64,000 nucleotides of DNA from DATFQE01 sp963733845 (GCA_963733845.1 CAVTEM010000007.1:496001-560000); one strand, 5' to 3'; shown: positions 33,798 to 44,084, numbered from the stretch's first letter. Notes: a model not told the origin generated them from the sequence alone. Numbers and translations are program-made.

Positions 33798-35653
33798 CGT
33801 TCGAGCTTCGTCGGCCCCACTCCGGTGACGGTCGCGAGCTCGCCGCGCGTCCGCGGGGCTCGCTCCGCAATCTCGGCGAGCGTCGAATCGTGGAAGACGA
33901 CATAGGCCGGAACACCGTCCGCCTTTGCCCGTTCAAGCCGCCACTCGCGCAGCGCGGTGAACGACGGCGGCAGGTTCTCGGCCGCGACCTTCTGGCGCGG
34001 CGGCCGGGACCGCGCCGTCTCCACGCCCAGCTCGGCCAGGAAGCGACTCGGCTTGCCCTCGGCACTCCACGTCAGCGCCAGCACGCGCTTCGCCCGCGTG
34101 ATCCCGACGTAGAGGAGCCGCCGTTCCTCCGCGACCGCCTCGTCGGTCTTCGCCTGGCGCACGGGCAGCTCGCGTTCCTCGACAGCGGGCAGAAAGACGG
34201 CGTCGAACTCGAGCCCCTTCGCCCGGTGGTAGGTGAGCAGGTGGACTCCCTGGCCGTCGGAGCCCTCGCCGAAACGCGCGTCGAGCTCGGTGAAGAGGCC
34301 GGCGACGGTGAGCTCGCCGTCCTCGAGCTGACGGGCCAGGGCGACCAGCCGACCGAGGTCGTGCTGGCGTGTGGCCTCGTACTCGCCCACGCGCTCGAGC
34401 TCCTCGCCCTGGGCCCACCCCTCGTCGATCGCGGCCCGGCGCACGTCCTCGGCGAGCGCCGTCGACTGCGAGCCGCCGAGCACCTGCCGCAGCCTCCGCG
34501 CAGCCGGTCGCGCCAGGAACGGGCCGCCGCGCACCTGGTAGGGGATCTCGGCGTCGGCAAGCGCCTCCTCCCACGGCTCCGAGCGGGCATTCAGCCGGAA
34601 CAGGATCGCTACCTGGTCGTAGGGGACGCCTTCCGCCGCCAGCGTCCGGATCCGCTCGACGACGTAACGGGCTTCCTCGTCCCTCGACGCGAGGGGCAGC
34701 AGCGCAGGCTCCGGTCCGTCCGGGCGAACGGCCCGCAGCGTCTTCGGCTCGCCGCCGAGGTTCGGCGTCAGCCGGTTGGCCAGCTCGAGGATCTGCGGCG
34801 ACGACCGGTAGTTCTCCTCGAGCTTGACCACGGTCGCGTTCGCGAAGCGCGCGCGGAGCGTGAGCAAGTACTGCGGCGACGCGCCGGTGAAGCCGTAGAT
34901 CGCCTGGTAGTCGTCGCCGACCACACACAGCTCGTCGCGCGGCCCCAGCCACCGCTCGAGCAGCTCCTGCTGGAGCAGGTTCACGTCCTGGAACTCGTCA
35001 ACCGTGATCGCACGACAGCGCGAGCGGAACTCGGCGGAGGCATTCGCGTCCTCGTCGTAGAGCCGGATGCAGAGCTCGAGCAGGTCCTCGAAGTCCACGA
35101 GCCCGCGCTCCGCCTTCCGCCGCTCGTACTCGCGGTAGACGCGGCCCATCAGGTCGGGTGGGAGCGGCGCCGCCACGCGCTCGCCGGCGAGCTGCTCGTA
35201 GCGCTCAGGAGGCATGCGCCGGTTCTTGGCCCACTCGATCTCGGTGGCGATGTCGGCGGCCGGCCGGAAGCGGAACGGCCGTGGCAGCGAGTTGGCGATG
35301 TGTCGCAGCATCAGCGCCTTCGAGGGCAGAACGCCGCCCGGCCCGCGACCGAAGTAGTGCAGCTGCTGCAGCGCGCTGGCATGGAATGTCCGGGCCCGGA
35401 TGCCTTCTACCCCCAGCCGCGCCAGGCGCGCCCGCATCTCGCCCGCTGCCTTGTCGGTGAAGGTGACTGCGAGGATCTCGTGCGCCGCGAACGTCCTCGA
35501 CGCGACCTGCCAGGCGATTCGCCGCGTGATCGTGGTGGTCTTGCCGGACCCGGCTCCCGCCAGGATCACCACCGGCCCGCGCACGGCCTCCACGGCGCGC
35601 CGTTGCTCGGGATTCAGCCCTTCGAAGATGCCTTCGCCGTCCACCCGATCCAC
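33755..35653 (-). CDS. UvrD/PcrA-type superfamily 1 DNA helicase with C-terminal HRDC domain
   Basis: A 632-residue protein from a GTG. Motifs in order: Q motif LNPEQRRAVEA (13-23), Walker A GAGSGKTT (33-40), motif II VDEFQDVN, motif III GDDYQAIYGFTGA, motif IV/V LTYHRAKGLEFDAVF and motif VI LLYVGITRAK. The last ~75 residues (REWRLERAKADGVPAYVVFH) form an HRDC domain, the combination seen in actinobacterial UvrD2. It is shorter than UvrD2 of Mycobacterium (~700) but complete. It unwinds DNA 3' to 5' in repair. The gene lies 61 bases after the sugar dehydratase gene on the same strand. Confidence 0.92.
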   Translation of the reverse strand: MDRVDGEGIFEGLNPEQRRAVEAVRGPVVILAGAGSGKTTTITRRIAWQVASRTFAAHEILAVTFTDKAAGEMRARLARLGVEGIRARTFHASALQQLHYFGRGPGGVLPSKALMLRHIANSLPRPFRFRPAADIATEIEWAKNRRMPPERYEQLAGERVAAPLPPDLMGRVYREYERRKAERGLVDFEDLLELCIRLYDEDANASAEFRSRCRAITVDEFQDVNLLQQELLERWLGPRDELCVVGDDYQAIYGFTGASPQYLLTLRARFANATVVKLEENYRSSPQILELANRLTPNLGGEPKTLRAVRPDGPEPALLPLASRDEEARYVVERIRTLAAEGVPYDQVAILFRLNARSEPWEEALADAEIPYQVRGGPFLARPAARRLRQVLGGSQSTALAEDVRRAAIDEGWAQGEELERVGEYEATRQHDLGRLVALARQLEDGELTVAGLFTELDARFGEGSDGQGVHLLTYHRAKGLEFDAVFLPAVEERELPVRQAKTDEAVAEERRLLYVGITRAKRVLALTWSAEGKPSRFLAELGVETARSRPPRQKVAAENLPPSFTALREWRLERAKADGVPAYVVFHDSTLAEIAERAPRTRGELATVTGVGPTKLERYADDVLAALAKAS

Positions 35654-35714
35654 CCTAGTGAGGGTGCGGGACGACGCCGGGACGATTCACACGCGAAAGG
35701 CGCGCGAGACCGTG

Positions 35715-37623
35715 TCAGATCTGTGATTCCGCGACGGTGGAGGGCGCCGGCGAGCCCGACGCCGCGCCACGCGAGACCAGCCCGCGCAGACGGGCGACCA
35801 CCTCGAGCGTCTCCCCGTCCTCGACCAGCACCTCGAGCGACTCGAGCTCGCGCTCGAGCAGAGCGGGATCGGCGCTTGCGGCGCGTGACGCGCAGGATCT
35901 TCGGGTGCGCGGTGGGGCGCACCTCCTCGTCCTCGCCCCAGAGCTCCTCGTTCAGCTTCTCGCCCGGGCGCGCGCCCACGAACTCGATCGGAACGTCCCG
36001 GTCGGGCTCCTTGCCGGAGAGGCGGATCATGTTCCGCGCCAGGTCGAGGATTCGCACGGGCTCGCCCATGTCGAGCACGAAGATCTCGCCCTCCCCGCCG
36101 ATCGCGCCGGCCTGGACGACGAGCGACGCGGCCTCCGGGATGGTCATGAAGTACCGGGTCATGTCCGGATGGGTCACCGTCAACGGGCCGCCCTTGGCGA
36201 TCTGGCGGCGGAAGATCGGAATCACGGAGCCGGACGAGCCGAGCACGTTGCCGAAGCGCACCGCGACGAAGCGCGTGGCGACGTCCGCCCGGACGCCGTA
36301 GGCCTCCACGATCCACTCGCAGAGCGCCTTGGACTGGCCCATCACCGTCTTGGGGTTGACCGCCTTGTCCGTGGAGACGAGCACGAACCGCTCCGCTCCG
36401 AACTCCGCGGCCACGTCCGCGATCGCCTTGGTCGCGAGCGCGTTGTTGCGCACCGACTCGAGCGGATTCGCCTCCATCAGCGGCACGTGCTTGTACGCGG
36501 CCGCGTGGAAGACGACGGCGGGGCGGTAGCGCTCGAACACCTGCCGCAGCTTCGCGCGGTTGCAGACGTTCGCCAGCACCGGGATCGCGGCCGAGAACCC
36601 GCGCTCGTCGAGCAGCTCACGCTCGATCTCGAAGAGCGCCGTCTCGCCGTTCTCGAGCAGCACGAGCCTCGCGGGTCGGGCCCGCGCGATCTGCCGGCAC
36701 AGCTCCGAGCCGATCGAGCCGCCGGCGCCCGTGACGAGCACTGTCTTGTCGGTCAGGTAGGCCGCGGCCTCCTCGAGATCGACCTCGACCTGCGCCCGCC
36801 CGAGCACGTCCTCGACCTGCACGGGGCGGATCTGCGCCGCCAGGTTCGAATCGCCGGAGATCAGCTCGTAGAGACCCGGGAGCGTCTTCACCGGGATGCC
36901 CTCGTCCCGCGCGACCTCGACCACCTTCCGGCGGGTGTCGCCGTCCGCGGAGGGCATGGCGATCAGGAGCTCGTCCGGCCGGTTGTCGCGCAGGACGTGC
37001 GCGAGCTCGTCCGTGGTGCCGAGCACGCGGACGCCGTGCACGCGCAGGTTCCGCTTGCGCGCGTCGTCGTCGACGATCCCGATCGGCGTGTAGCCGAGCG
37101 CACGGTTGCGCTGCAGCTCGCGAATCACGAGCTGCCCCGCGTCGCCGGCTCCGACGATCACGACCTCCTTGCCGCGCGCCATCAGCCCGCCCACCGCCGG
37201 ACGCTCGAAGATCGTCCGCGCGGCGAGACGCGCCCCCGCGATCAGCGCGAGCGAGATCAGGAAGTCGAGGACGAAGATCGACCGCGGCAGCCTGATCCCC
37301 TGCACGGGCGAGACGAAGTAGACCGTCAGCCCCGCCACGATCGAGGCGAGCCCCACGCCCAGCACCACGCGCCACATGTCCCGAGTGGACACGTACCGCC
37401 ACCAGCGGTTGTAGAAGCCGAGCACGATGAAGACGCCGAGCTTGATCCCGACGACGAGCAGGATCGTCCGGTCGAACAGGACCTCGTAGTAGGGCGGGAC
37501 ACCCCGGTCGAACCGCAGTTGGAACGCGAGCCACCAGGCGGCCGCGACGAGCGCCGCGTCCGCCGCGACCTGCCAGAGCCGGTGCCGGTTGATCGGAAAG
37601 GTCAAGTTAGGAGACGCCAACAC
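35715..37623 (-). CDS. Membrane-bound nucleotide-sugar 4,6-dehydratase (PglF/WbpM/CapD type), frameshifted
   Basis: About 636 residues with one shift near 35880. The N-terminal four membrane helices (~20-140) are followed by a Rossmann CoA-binding-like domain (VVIVGAGDAGQLVIRELQ) and the SDR domain (VLVTGAGGSIGSELCRQIAR). The active site has TDKAVNPKTVMGQSK, with Met in place of Tyr, the mark of UDP-GlcNAc 4,6-dehydratases of the WbpM/PglF group. The corrected C-terminus ends in APSTVAESQI. It pairs with an aminotransferase gene that overlaps its GTG start, so the product is probably a UDP-4-amino-4,6-dideoxy sugar, as in bacillosamine synthesis. Confidence 0.9.
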
Positions 37624-38691
37624 CTGCAGCTTCGCGCACGGTGACGACGACCCTCTCTTGAACCTCGGCGCCGATGCCGGCCCAGAGGGGGAGCGCGAGG
37701 TTCTCGCGCGAGGCCTGCTCGGTCACGGGAAGGTCGCCCTTGGCGTAGCCGAGGTAGGCAAGCGCGGGCTGCAGGTGGAGCGGCGTCACGTAGTAGGCGG
37801 CGCACGCGATCTCGGCCTCCCTGAGGGCCGCTGCGATCCGGTCGCGCTCGGCGAGCGCACGACGAACATGTGGTAGACGTGCGCCGGATCGTCCGCGGGC
37901 AGCTCGCAGACGTCGCCCAGGCCCAGCTCGGCGTAGCGCGCGACCCCCTCGCGACGAGCCTCGTTCCAGCCGTCGAGGTGCGTCAGGAAGAGGCGCAGCA
38001 CGGCCGCCTGGAGCTCGTCGAGGCGAGAGTTGTAGCCGACGTGGTGGAACTCCTTCTTCGCCTTGGAGCCGTGGAAGCGAAGCAGCCGGATGCGCTCGGC
38101 GAGCTCCTCGTCGCGGGCCGCGACCAGCCCGCCGTCGCCGAGGCAGAAGAGGTTCTTCGTCGGGAAGAAGCTGAAGGTCGATGCGATTCCGGTCTGCGCG
38201 ACCCCCGCCGCACCGAAGGCCTGGGCGGCGTCCTCCACGATCGGCACGCCGAGCGAGGCCAGCTCTGCGAGCGGCGCGGGGCGGCCGAACAGGTGCACCG
38301 GCATCAGGGCCTTCGTGCGCCCGGTGATCCGAGCGGAGACGTCCTCGGTGTCCAGGTTCAGCGTCACGGGATCGATGTCGGCGAAGACGGGGGTGGCGCC
38401 GCGGCGCGCGATCGCCTCGGCGGTGGCGTAGAAGGTGAAAGCGGGGCAGATCACCTCGTCGCCGGGCCCGATCTCCAGCGCGTCGAGCGCGAGCACGAGC
38501 GCGTCGGTCCCGTTGGCGACTCCGATCGTCTCGGGCACGCCCAGGTAGGAGGCCGCCTCCTGCTCGAAGGCGCGCACGTTGGGGCCGAGGATGAACGTCC
38601 CGGAGTCGAGCACCTCGGCCATCCGGGCCTTGATCTCGTCGATCAGGGGCGCGTACTGCGCCCGGACGTCAACCAGTGGGGTCTGCGGCAC
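37607..38691 (-). CDS. DegT/DnrJ/EryC1-family sugar aminotransferase (PglE-like), frameshifted
   Basis: About 361 residues when one base missing near 37860 is restored, after which the frame runs through EIACAAYYVTPLHLQPALAY to a TAA that overlaps the next gene. The PLP motifs are intact: VANGTDALVLALDAL, VEDAAQAFGA, and SFFPTKNLFCLGDGG with the Schiff-base Lys. It makes 4-amino (or 3-amino) sugars from keto-sugars. Paired with the membrane dehydratase, the product is likely UDP-4-amino-4,6-dideoxy-GlcNAc or a related sugar for glycans. The GTG at 38691 is chosen; a longer start would overlap DedA more. Confidence 0.9.
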
Positions 38692-39364
38692 GGCGAGCCA
38701 GTCTACTCGACCTCCTGCGACGGACCAGAAGCCAGATTCCGCCTGCAAGCAGGGCTGCCAGGACGGCGTAGTCCACGTAGTGGAAGTTCTCGTGGAACGT
38801 CTCCCAGTTGCTGCCGACCGCCCACCCGATGCCGGCGAACGCCAGGCACCAGATCGTCGAGCCGATGAAGGTCAGCACGGTGTAGCGGACGAGCCGCATG
38901 TGGAACACGCCCGCCGGGATCGACACGAACGAGCGGGCGACCGGCGTGATCCGGCCGATCAGCGCGGTCGCGTCGCCCCAGCGGTCGAACCAGCGCTCGG
39001 CCCTCAGCAGGCGTTCGGGACCGAGGTGCAGCCAGCGCCCGTGCTTGTCGAGGTAGGGCCGGCCGCCGTACATCCCGATCGCCCAGCCGCCAACGGAGCC
39101 GATCGTGTAGCCGATCGTGCCGGCCGCGACGACGGTGACGAAGGCCCAGACGTCCGACTCGACCGGCTCGCCGAAGACGACGACGTTCTTGCCCGCGAAC
39201 GCTCCCGCCGCGAGTGCGCCTCCGTACACCATCACGAGCTCGCTGGCCGCCGGGAAGACCGCGTCGAGCAGCATGAGCAGGAAGATCGCGTAGACGCCGT
39301 GGTCGCCGATCGCGCTCGTGACCCAGTCGGTGATGAAGCCCGTGAGCGAGGCGGCGAGCGGCAT
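38669..39364 (-). CDS. DedA-family membrane protein
   Basis: A 231-residue protein with about five membrane helices. The family signature GRITPVARSFVSIPAGVFHM (the F-x-R-x3-P-x3-x-P-A-G pattern) is present, with Arg residues in the conserved positions. DedA proteins recycle lipid carriers such as undecaprenyl phosphate by flipping them. That function suits its place between a glycosidase-like gene and amino-sugar synthesis genes. The stop region overlaps the aminotransferase start by 23 bases. Confidence 0.9.
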   Translation of the reverse strand: MPLAASLTGFITDWVTSAIGDHGVYAIFLLMLLDAVFPAASELVMVYGGALAAGAFAGKNVVVFGEPVESDVWAFVTVVAAGTIGYTIGSVGGWAIGMYGGRPYLDKHGRWLHLGPERLLRAERWFDRWGDATALIGRITPVARSFVSIPAGVFHMRLVRYTVLTFIGSTIWCLAFAGIGWAVGSNWETFHENFHYVDYAVLAALLAGGIWLLVRRRRSSRLARRAADPTG

Positions 39365-41028
39365 CAGCGCACGTTCGCGGTCAGCTCGCTGCGACCGAGC
39401 TGGTTCGTGGCCGCAACGCGGAGCACGTAGCGGCCGCGGGGAAGCGGCCGGCCGGACCAGCGGGCGCTCGCGGGGCCGGCCCCGAGCTGGCGGGCGAGCA
39501 GCGTACGGACGACCGCGCCCTTGCGCGTCTCGAGCGTGACCTTCACGAACGCCGGCCTGGCCAGCCGGAAGCTCGCACCGGCGCGCGAGCCGCGCAGGAA
39601 GCCGAGCGTCGTGTTGAGCGTGAAGCGCCGGTCGACGGTGGAGCTCTGGCCCTGCTCGTCGAGAGCGGTCACGACCCAGCGCCAGTTGCCCTCCACCTCG
39701 GCCGAGCCGTCCGCCTTCGTCCCCGGCCAGGAGAGCTGGTACGAGCCGCGCGGCTTGGTCGAGTTCTCCGAGTAGCGGAAGCCGCCGTCGGGGCCGATCA
39801 GGCGCACGGCGACTGTGGCGTTGCGCGGCAGCTTGTACCGGAAGAGCTGGCGCTCGGCGATCCCGTCCTTGTTCGGGGACATCACGAGCGGATCGGGATC
39901 GGCCGCCTGGACGCCGTGGTAGAGGACGAAGAGACCCTCCGAGACGGCGCGCTCGGGGCCGGCGGAGGGACGGCTGAGCAGGGTGCCGTCGAACGCCATC
40001 GCGGTCGAGGGCCCGCCCTCGAGCGCGCCGCCGGTGATGCAACCGAGCCTGATCAGGGCCTGGGCGAGCTCGAAGTTGGTCATCCCGACGCTGTGCCCGC
40101 CCAGGTCGCCGTCGACGGCCACCATGACGATTGCGCCGTCCCGCCGCTGGCCGACGGCCGCGCGGGCCTGACGCAACGAGAGCAGCTCGGTCGAGAACTC
40201 CTCGGCGGCCCGGAAGAGCGGCTTGCCGTTCCGGACGAGCTGGGGCCCGCCGCCGACCGCGTCGTCGACCGGCGCGGGCCAGGCCGGGTGCGGGACCAGG
40301 CGCACGTTCACGTTCACTCCGGGCCCCGCCTCCTGGGCGACCCGGTTCGCCATCCCGCCGCGCGCGACGAGCACGGCGCCGTTGGCCGGGATCGGCGTGC
40401 CGCCGCCGCTCGAGTTCACCTGCACGACCTGGCCGCGCAGCTCGCCGCCGGCGGTCAGAGCGGGGAACGGCACGACGATCGACTCGATCGTGCCCGCCGC
40501 CTGCGGTGTGACCGCCCCCCACGACGGGGTGAAGATCGTGACGCCGTTCGGACCAGGCGGCCTGTTGATGCCGACGAGCGCGCGCCGCTGGTTCGAGCCC
40601 TGCCACGTCGACAGGAGCGCGTGGCGCAGGACGACGAGGTTGCCGGCGCGATCGATCCCGATCGACGAGCGCTCGGGATTCGGCTCGCTCTTGTAGACGC
40701 CGTCCTGCAGGAAGGTGCCGTTCGGGACCCCTGCCGCGTCCGCGAAGTCGCCGTTGATGCCTGCCGCCGTCGTGGTCGAAGAGAGGCGCCGCTGCATCTG
40801 GCTGATCGTCTCGCGGCCCGGGATGACGCCGTTCGACAGCACCGGTTCGAGGCTGTAGAGACCGCCCGGCTTGGGCGCGGTCAGGACGTGCAGGACGATC
40901 GGGCCGTGGCGTGTGAACTCCAGCTGCCGCTCGTAGGCGATCCCGGGCGCGAGGACCTGGCCCCGGGCGGCCGAAGCCGCGGGTGCGATCGCGAGGACGA
41001 GCAGGCAGATGCACATGCTCCGCAGCAC
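39364..41028 (-). CDS. Secreted phosphodiester glycosidase-domain (NAGPA-like) protein with FlgD-like Ig domain
   Basis: About 554 residues from the GTG at 41028, which provides an Arg before the signal helix (MCICLLVLAIAPAASA); ATG 41016 and GTG 41052 are alternatives. Residues ~70-345 match the phosphodiester glycosidase (NAGPA) domain, with FELAQALIRLGCITGGALEG and PSTAMAFDG as the core motif and INGDFADAAGVPNG earlier. A FlgD-Ig-like region (~390-470) with SPNKDGIAE and a final beta domain follow. The human relative cleaves GlcNAc-phosphodiester caps; bacterial members act on exopolysaccharides. It begins the four-gene glycan operon. Confidence 0.85.
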   Translation of the reverse strand: MLRSMCICLLVLAIAPAASAARGQVLAPGIAYERQLEFTRHGPIVLHVLTAPKPGGLYSLEPVLSNGVIPGRETISQMQRRLSSTTTAAGINGDFADAAGVPNGTFLQDGVYKSEPNPERSSIGIDRAGNLVVLRHALLSTWQGSNQRRALVGINRPPGPNGVTIFTPSWGAVTPQAAGTIESIVVPFPALTAGGELRGQVVQVNSSGGGTPIPANGAVLVARGGMANRVAQEAGPGVNVNVRLVPHPAWPAPVDDAVGGGPQLVRNGKPLFRAAEEFSTELLSLRQARAAVGQRRDGAIVMVAVDGDLGGHSVGMTNFELAQALIRLGCITGGALEGGPSTAMAFDGTLLSRPSAGPERAVSEGLFVLYHGVQAADPDPLVMSPNKDGIAERQLFRYKLPRNATVAVRLIGPDGGFRYSENSTKPRGSYQLSWPGTKADGSAEVEGNWRWVVTALDEQGQSSTVDRRFTLNTTLGFLRGSRAGASFRLARPAFVKVTLETRKGAVVRTLLARQLGAGPASARWSGRPLPRGRYVLRVAATNQLGRSELTANVR

Positions 41029-41075
41029 GACCGGCCAGGGTAGCGGGAGCACCGGAAACCGGTACGTTGAGCGGT

Positions 41076-42077
41076 GTGGACGGCAGGCCGAACGGCATCC
41101 AGGTAGAGCAGCTCGTGCGCCTCTTCAAGGGCGGCATCCGCGCGGTCGACGGGATCGATCTCGAGGTCGCTCCGGGCGAGATCTACGGCTTTCTCGGGCC
41201 CAACGGGGCCGGCAAGTCGACCACCGTCCACATGCTCACGACCTTGATGCCCCCGACGAGCGGCCGCGCGATCGTGGCCGGCTACGACGTCGTCCGCGAC
41301 GGCCCCAAGGTGCGGGAGTCGATCGGCGCGGCCCTGCAAGAGGCGGCGCTCGATCCGCTCCTGACGGGCCGCGAGCACCTGCGCCTGCAAACGGCGTTGC
41401 ACGACCTTCCGCGCGCCGAACGAGGCGCACGGAGCGCCGAGCTGCTCGACCGGGTCGGGCTGACACAGGCCGCCGACCGCAAGGTGAAGGGCTACTCGGG
41501 CGGGATGAAACGCCGCCTCGACCTCGCGCTCGCCCTCGTACACCGCCCACGGATCCTCTTCCTGGACGAGCCGACCACCGGGCTCGACCCGCAGAGCCGC
41601 ACCGCCCTCTGGGACGAGGTCGCTCACCTCGCCCGCGTCGAGGGCGTGACGGTCTTCCTGACCACGCAGTACCTCGAGGAGGCCGACGCGCTCGCCGACC
41701 GGGTCGGGATCATCGACCACGGCCGCATCGTCGCCGAGGGCACCCCGGCGCAGCTCAAGGCCGAGATCGCGCGGCCGACGGTGGAGGCGCGGCCGCACGA
41801 TCCGGACGAGAAGGGCGCGGTCGCGGCGGTCCTGACTCGGTTCGGGGAGCCGACGCCGTGCACGGAGGGCTCGGTCGCCGTTCGCCTCGACCACGGCGAG
41901 GAGGAGCTGGCCGACATCGTTCGCGCGCTCGACGCCGAGGGGCTCCGGATCGCGCGGATCAACCTGCACGAGCCGACCCTCGACGACGTCTTCCTCGCGA
42001 AGACCGGCCGCACGCTCGAGGGCGCCGCCGAGGAGAGTGGCGAAAGCGAGCCCGAGACCGTCACGGCCGCATCGTGA
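41076..42077 (+). CDS. ABC exporter ATP-binding protein (DrrA-like)
   Basis: A 333-residue protein from the GTG at 41076. Walker A GPNGAGKST, signature YSGGMKRR, Walker B ILFLDEPTTGLDPQ and H-loop TTQYLEEAD are all present, and the C-terminal ~90 residues form the regulatory tail of the drug-exporter (DrrA) group. Two ABC-2 permease genes follow with GTGA overlaps, so the complex is a heterodimeric ABC-2 exporter. The exported compound cannot be told from sequence; drugs, lipids or glycolipids are all known for this group. Confidence 0.93.
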   Translation: MDGRPNGIQVEQLVRLFKGGIRAVDGIDLEVAPGEIYGFLGPNGAGKSTTVHMLTTLMPPTSGRAIVAGYDVVRDGPKVRESIGAALQEAALDPLLTGREHLRLQTALHDLPRAERGARSAELLDRVGLTQAADRKVKGYSGGMKRRLDLALALVHRPRILFLDEPTTGLDPQSRTALWDEVAHLARVEGVTVFLTTQYLEEADALADRVGIIDHGRIVAEGTPAQLKAEIARPTVEARPHDPDEKGAVAAVLTRFGEPTPCTEGSVAVRLDHGEEELADIVRALDAEGLRIARINLHEPTLDDVFLAKTGRTLEGAAEESGESEPETVTAAS

Positions 42078-42847
42078 CGGCCGCGGCCCAGGCCGCCCAG
42101 CTGGCCAGACGCTCGGTCATCCGCACCTGGCGGCAGCCGGCGAACGTCGTGGCGCCGATGCTCTTTCCGCTGATGCTGCTGGCGGTCAACTCCGGCGGCC
42201 TCAACTCGGCGGAGCAGCTGCCCGGCTTTCCTGCCGACTCCTTCTTCGCCTTCGCGCTCGCGGTGCCGTTCATCCAGGGGGCGCTCTTCGCGACGATGAA
42301 CGCCGGCACCGACCTGGCGCGAGACGTCCAGACCGGCTTCCTCAACCGGCTCTCGCTCAGCCCCGTGCGCTCGGTCGCTCTGCTGGCCGGCCAGCTCGGC
42401 GGCGTTGTCGTCACGGGCCTGGCCCAGGCGCTCTTCTACCTCGCCGTCGGCCTGGCGGTCGGCGTTCGGCTGGAGTCCGGAGTGGCCGGCGCGTTCGTGC
42501 TGCTGTTCCTCGCCGCCCTGATCGTGCTGGCGTTCGCGTCTCTGGGCGCGTTCGCCGCCTTGCGCACCGGCTCCGGTGAGGCCGTCCAGGGGCTCTTCCC
42601 GGTGCTGTTCGTCTTCCTGTTCATCTCCTCGATGAACATGCCCCGCGACTTGATCGAGACCGACTGGTTCCAGACGGCCGCGTCGCTGAACCCCGTCTCG
42701 TACCTGATCGAAGGCATACGCAGCCTGATCATCGTGGGGTGGGATCCCCAGGCTCTAGCGCTGGCCTTCGGGTTCGCGATCGCGATCGGCGTCGTCGGCC
42801 TGACTGCAGCCTCGTGGGCGCTGCGCAGGAGGCTGACGCGCACGTGA
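42074..42847 (+). CDS. ABC-2 type exporter permease, first subunit
   Basis: A 257-residue, six-helix permease. The start GTG overlaps the ATPase stop. The NPVSYLIEGIRSLII motif near residue 200 is the conserved ABC-2 signature before the last helix. It partners the downstream permease and the upstream DrrA-like ATPase. Confidence 0.9.
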   Translation: MTAAAQAAQLARRSVIRTWRQPANVVAPMLFPLMLLAVNSGGLNSAEQLPGFPADSFFAFALAVPFIQGALFATMNAGTDLARDVQTGFLNRLSLSPVRSVALLAGQLGGVVVTGLAQALFYLAVGLAVGVRLESGVAGAFVLLFLAALIVLAFASLGAFAALRTGSGEAVQGLFPVLFVFLFISSMNMPRDLIETDWFQTAASLNPVSYLIEGIRSLIIVGWDPQALALAFGFAIAIGVVGLTAASWALRRRLTRT

Positions 42848-43617
42848 GGGGCATCGTCGCCGTTGCACAAGCGGTCGCGTGGCGCGTGCTGCACAACGTG
42901 TTCACGAACCCGAGCCTGCTGATCCCCGGGATCCTGTTCCCGCTCTTCTTCTTCACCGCGTTCGCGGGGGGGCTGTCGCGGGTCAGCGACGTCCCGGGCT
43001 TCGACTACGCGCCCGGCTACACGGGCTTCCAGTTCGTCTTCGTGCTGCTGCAGTCTGCCGCGTTCGGCGGGGTGTTCACGGGCTTCGGAATCGCGCGCGA
43101 CTTCGAGAGCGGGTTCGCACGGCGGCTGTTGCTGGCGTCGCCGCGGCGCAGCGGGATCGTCGTGGGCTACACGGCGGCCGCAGTGGTTCGCTGGCTGGTC
43201 ACCGCCACGGTCCTCACCGTGGTCGCGCTCGTCGTCGGAATGGACGTGGGCGGCGGCCCGGTCGACCTCTTCGGCCTGTACGTGCTGGCGCTCGTGCTGA
43301 ACCTGACCGGCACCCTCTGGGCAGCCGGGGTGGCGATGCGGCTGCGGACGATGCAGGCAGGGCCTGTGATGCAGATGCCGGTGTTCCTGATCCTGTTCTT
43401 CGCGCCGGTGTACGTGCCGATCGAGCTCCTGCACGGATGGATCGAGGGCATCGCCTCGGTGAACCCGGTCACCCACCTGCTCGAAGCGGGCCGCTCGCTG
43501 CTCGCGGGCTCGCCCGACGACGTGGGGCTCGCATTCGCGATCGCGCTCGCGCTCGGCGCCGGCTTTCTGCTCTGGGCGATCCGCGGGCTCCGGCGCGCGG
43601 AGGCTGCCGGGGGCTAG
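42844..43617 (+). CDS. ABC-2 type exporter permease, second subunit
   Basis: A 257-residue, six-helix protein starting at a GTG that overlaps the previous stop. The same signature, VNPVTHLLEAGRSLL, lies near residue 205, and FTNPSLLIPGILFPLFFF forms the first helix. It is a divergent relative of the first permease, so the transporter is probably a heterodimer. Its TAG overlaps the stop of the convergent PNPOx-like gene. Confidence 0.9.
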   Translation: MRGIVAVAQAVAWRVLHNVFTNPSLLIPGILFPLFFFTAFAGGLSRVSDVPGFDYAPGYTGFQFVFVLLQSAAFGGVFTGFGIARDFESGFARRLLLASPRRSGIVVGYTAAAVVRWLVTATVLTVVALVVGMDVGGGPVDLFGLYVLALVLNLTGTLWAAGVAMRLRTMQAGPVMQMPVFLILFFAPVYVPIELLHGWIEGIASVNPVTHLLEAGRSLLAGSPDDVGLAFAIALALGAGFLLWAIRGLRRAEAAGG

Positions 43618-44084
43618 AAGTCGAAGCGTGTTGCGGACTTGGGGTAGTCCGCTTCGAGCCAGGCGTACGCCGTCCGCGGCCTGAGCTGGAACCAGCCGTC
43701 GCGCTCGCCGACCTCGGGCTTCCAGTCGTACTTGGCGGAGAACGCAGCGGCAATCTCCTCGGTCGTTTGGGCCTGCTCGACCTCGCCCTCGAGGATCACG
43801 ACCTCGTCGCCGCTCTCGAGGTTGATCACGACGCGCGGGTCGCGCGCGAGGTTGCGCGCCTTGCGCGACTCCGGGCTACTGCCGAAGACGACTGCGTCGT
43901 CGAACCAGACACCCCAGACGGGAGCGGAGCGAGGCCGCCCGTCTGCGTCCGCGGTGACGATCCAGTAGTTGCGTGACGCGGCGAGCCGCTCGTCGGCCCA
44001 GGCCCAATCGACCATCCCCTCCGGCTCCTCGGCGATTCCGTACTGCTCGCGGAAGTCGGGCCGCCGTCGAGACGGCTGAAGCAT
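43614..44084 (-). CDS. Pyridoxamine-phosphate-oxidase-fold flavoprotein (possibly F420-dependent)
   Basis: A 156-residue split-barrel protein. The segment YWIVTADADGRPRSAPVWGV and the following FGSSPESRKARNLARDPRV match the cofactor-binding strands of PNPOx-like proteins, a group that in actinobacteria includes F420- and FMN-dependent reductases and biliverdin reductases. The substrate is unknown. The ATG is followed upstream by a long inverted-repeat element rather than a normal ribosome site. Confidence 0.82.
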   Translation of the reverse strand: MLQPSRRRPDFREQYGIAEEPEGMVDWAWADERLAASRNYWIVTADADGRPRSAPVWGVWFDDAVVFGSSPESRKARNLARDPRVVINLESGDEVVILEGEVEQAQTTEEIAAAFSAKYDWKPEVGERDGWFQLRPRTAYAWLEADYPKSATRFDF

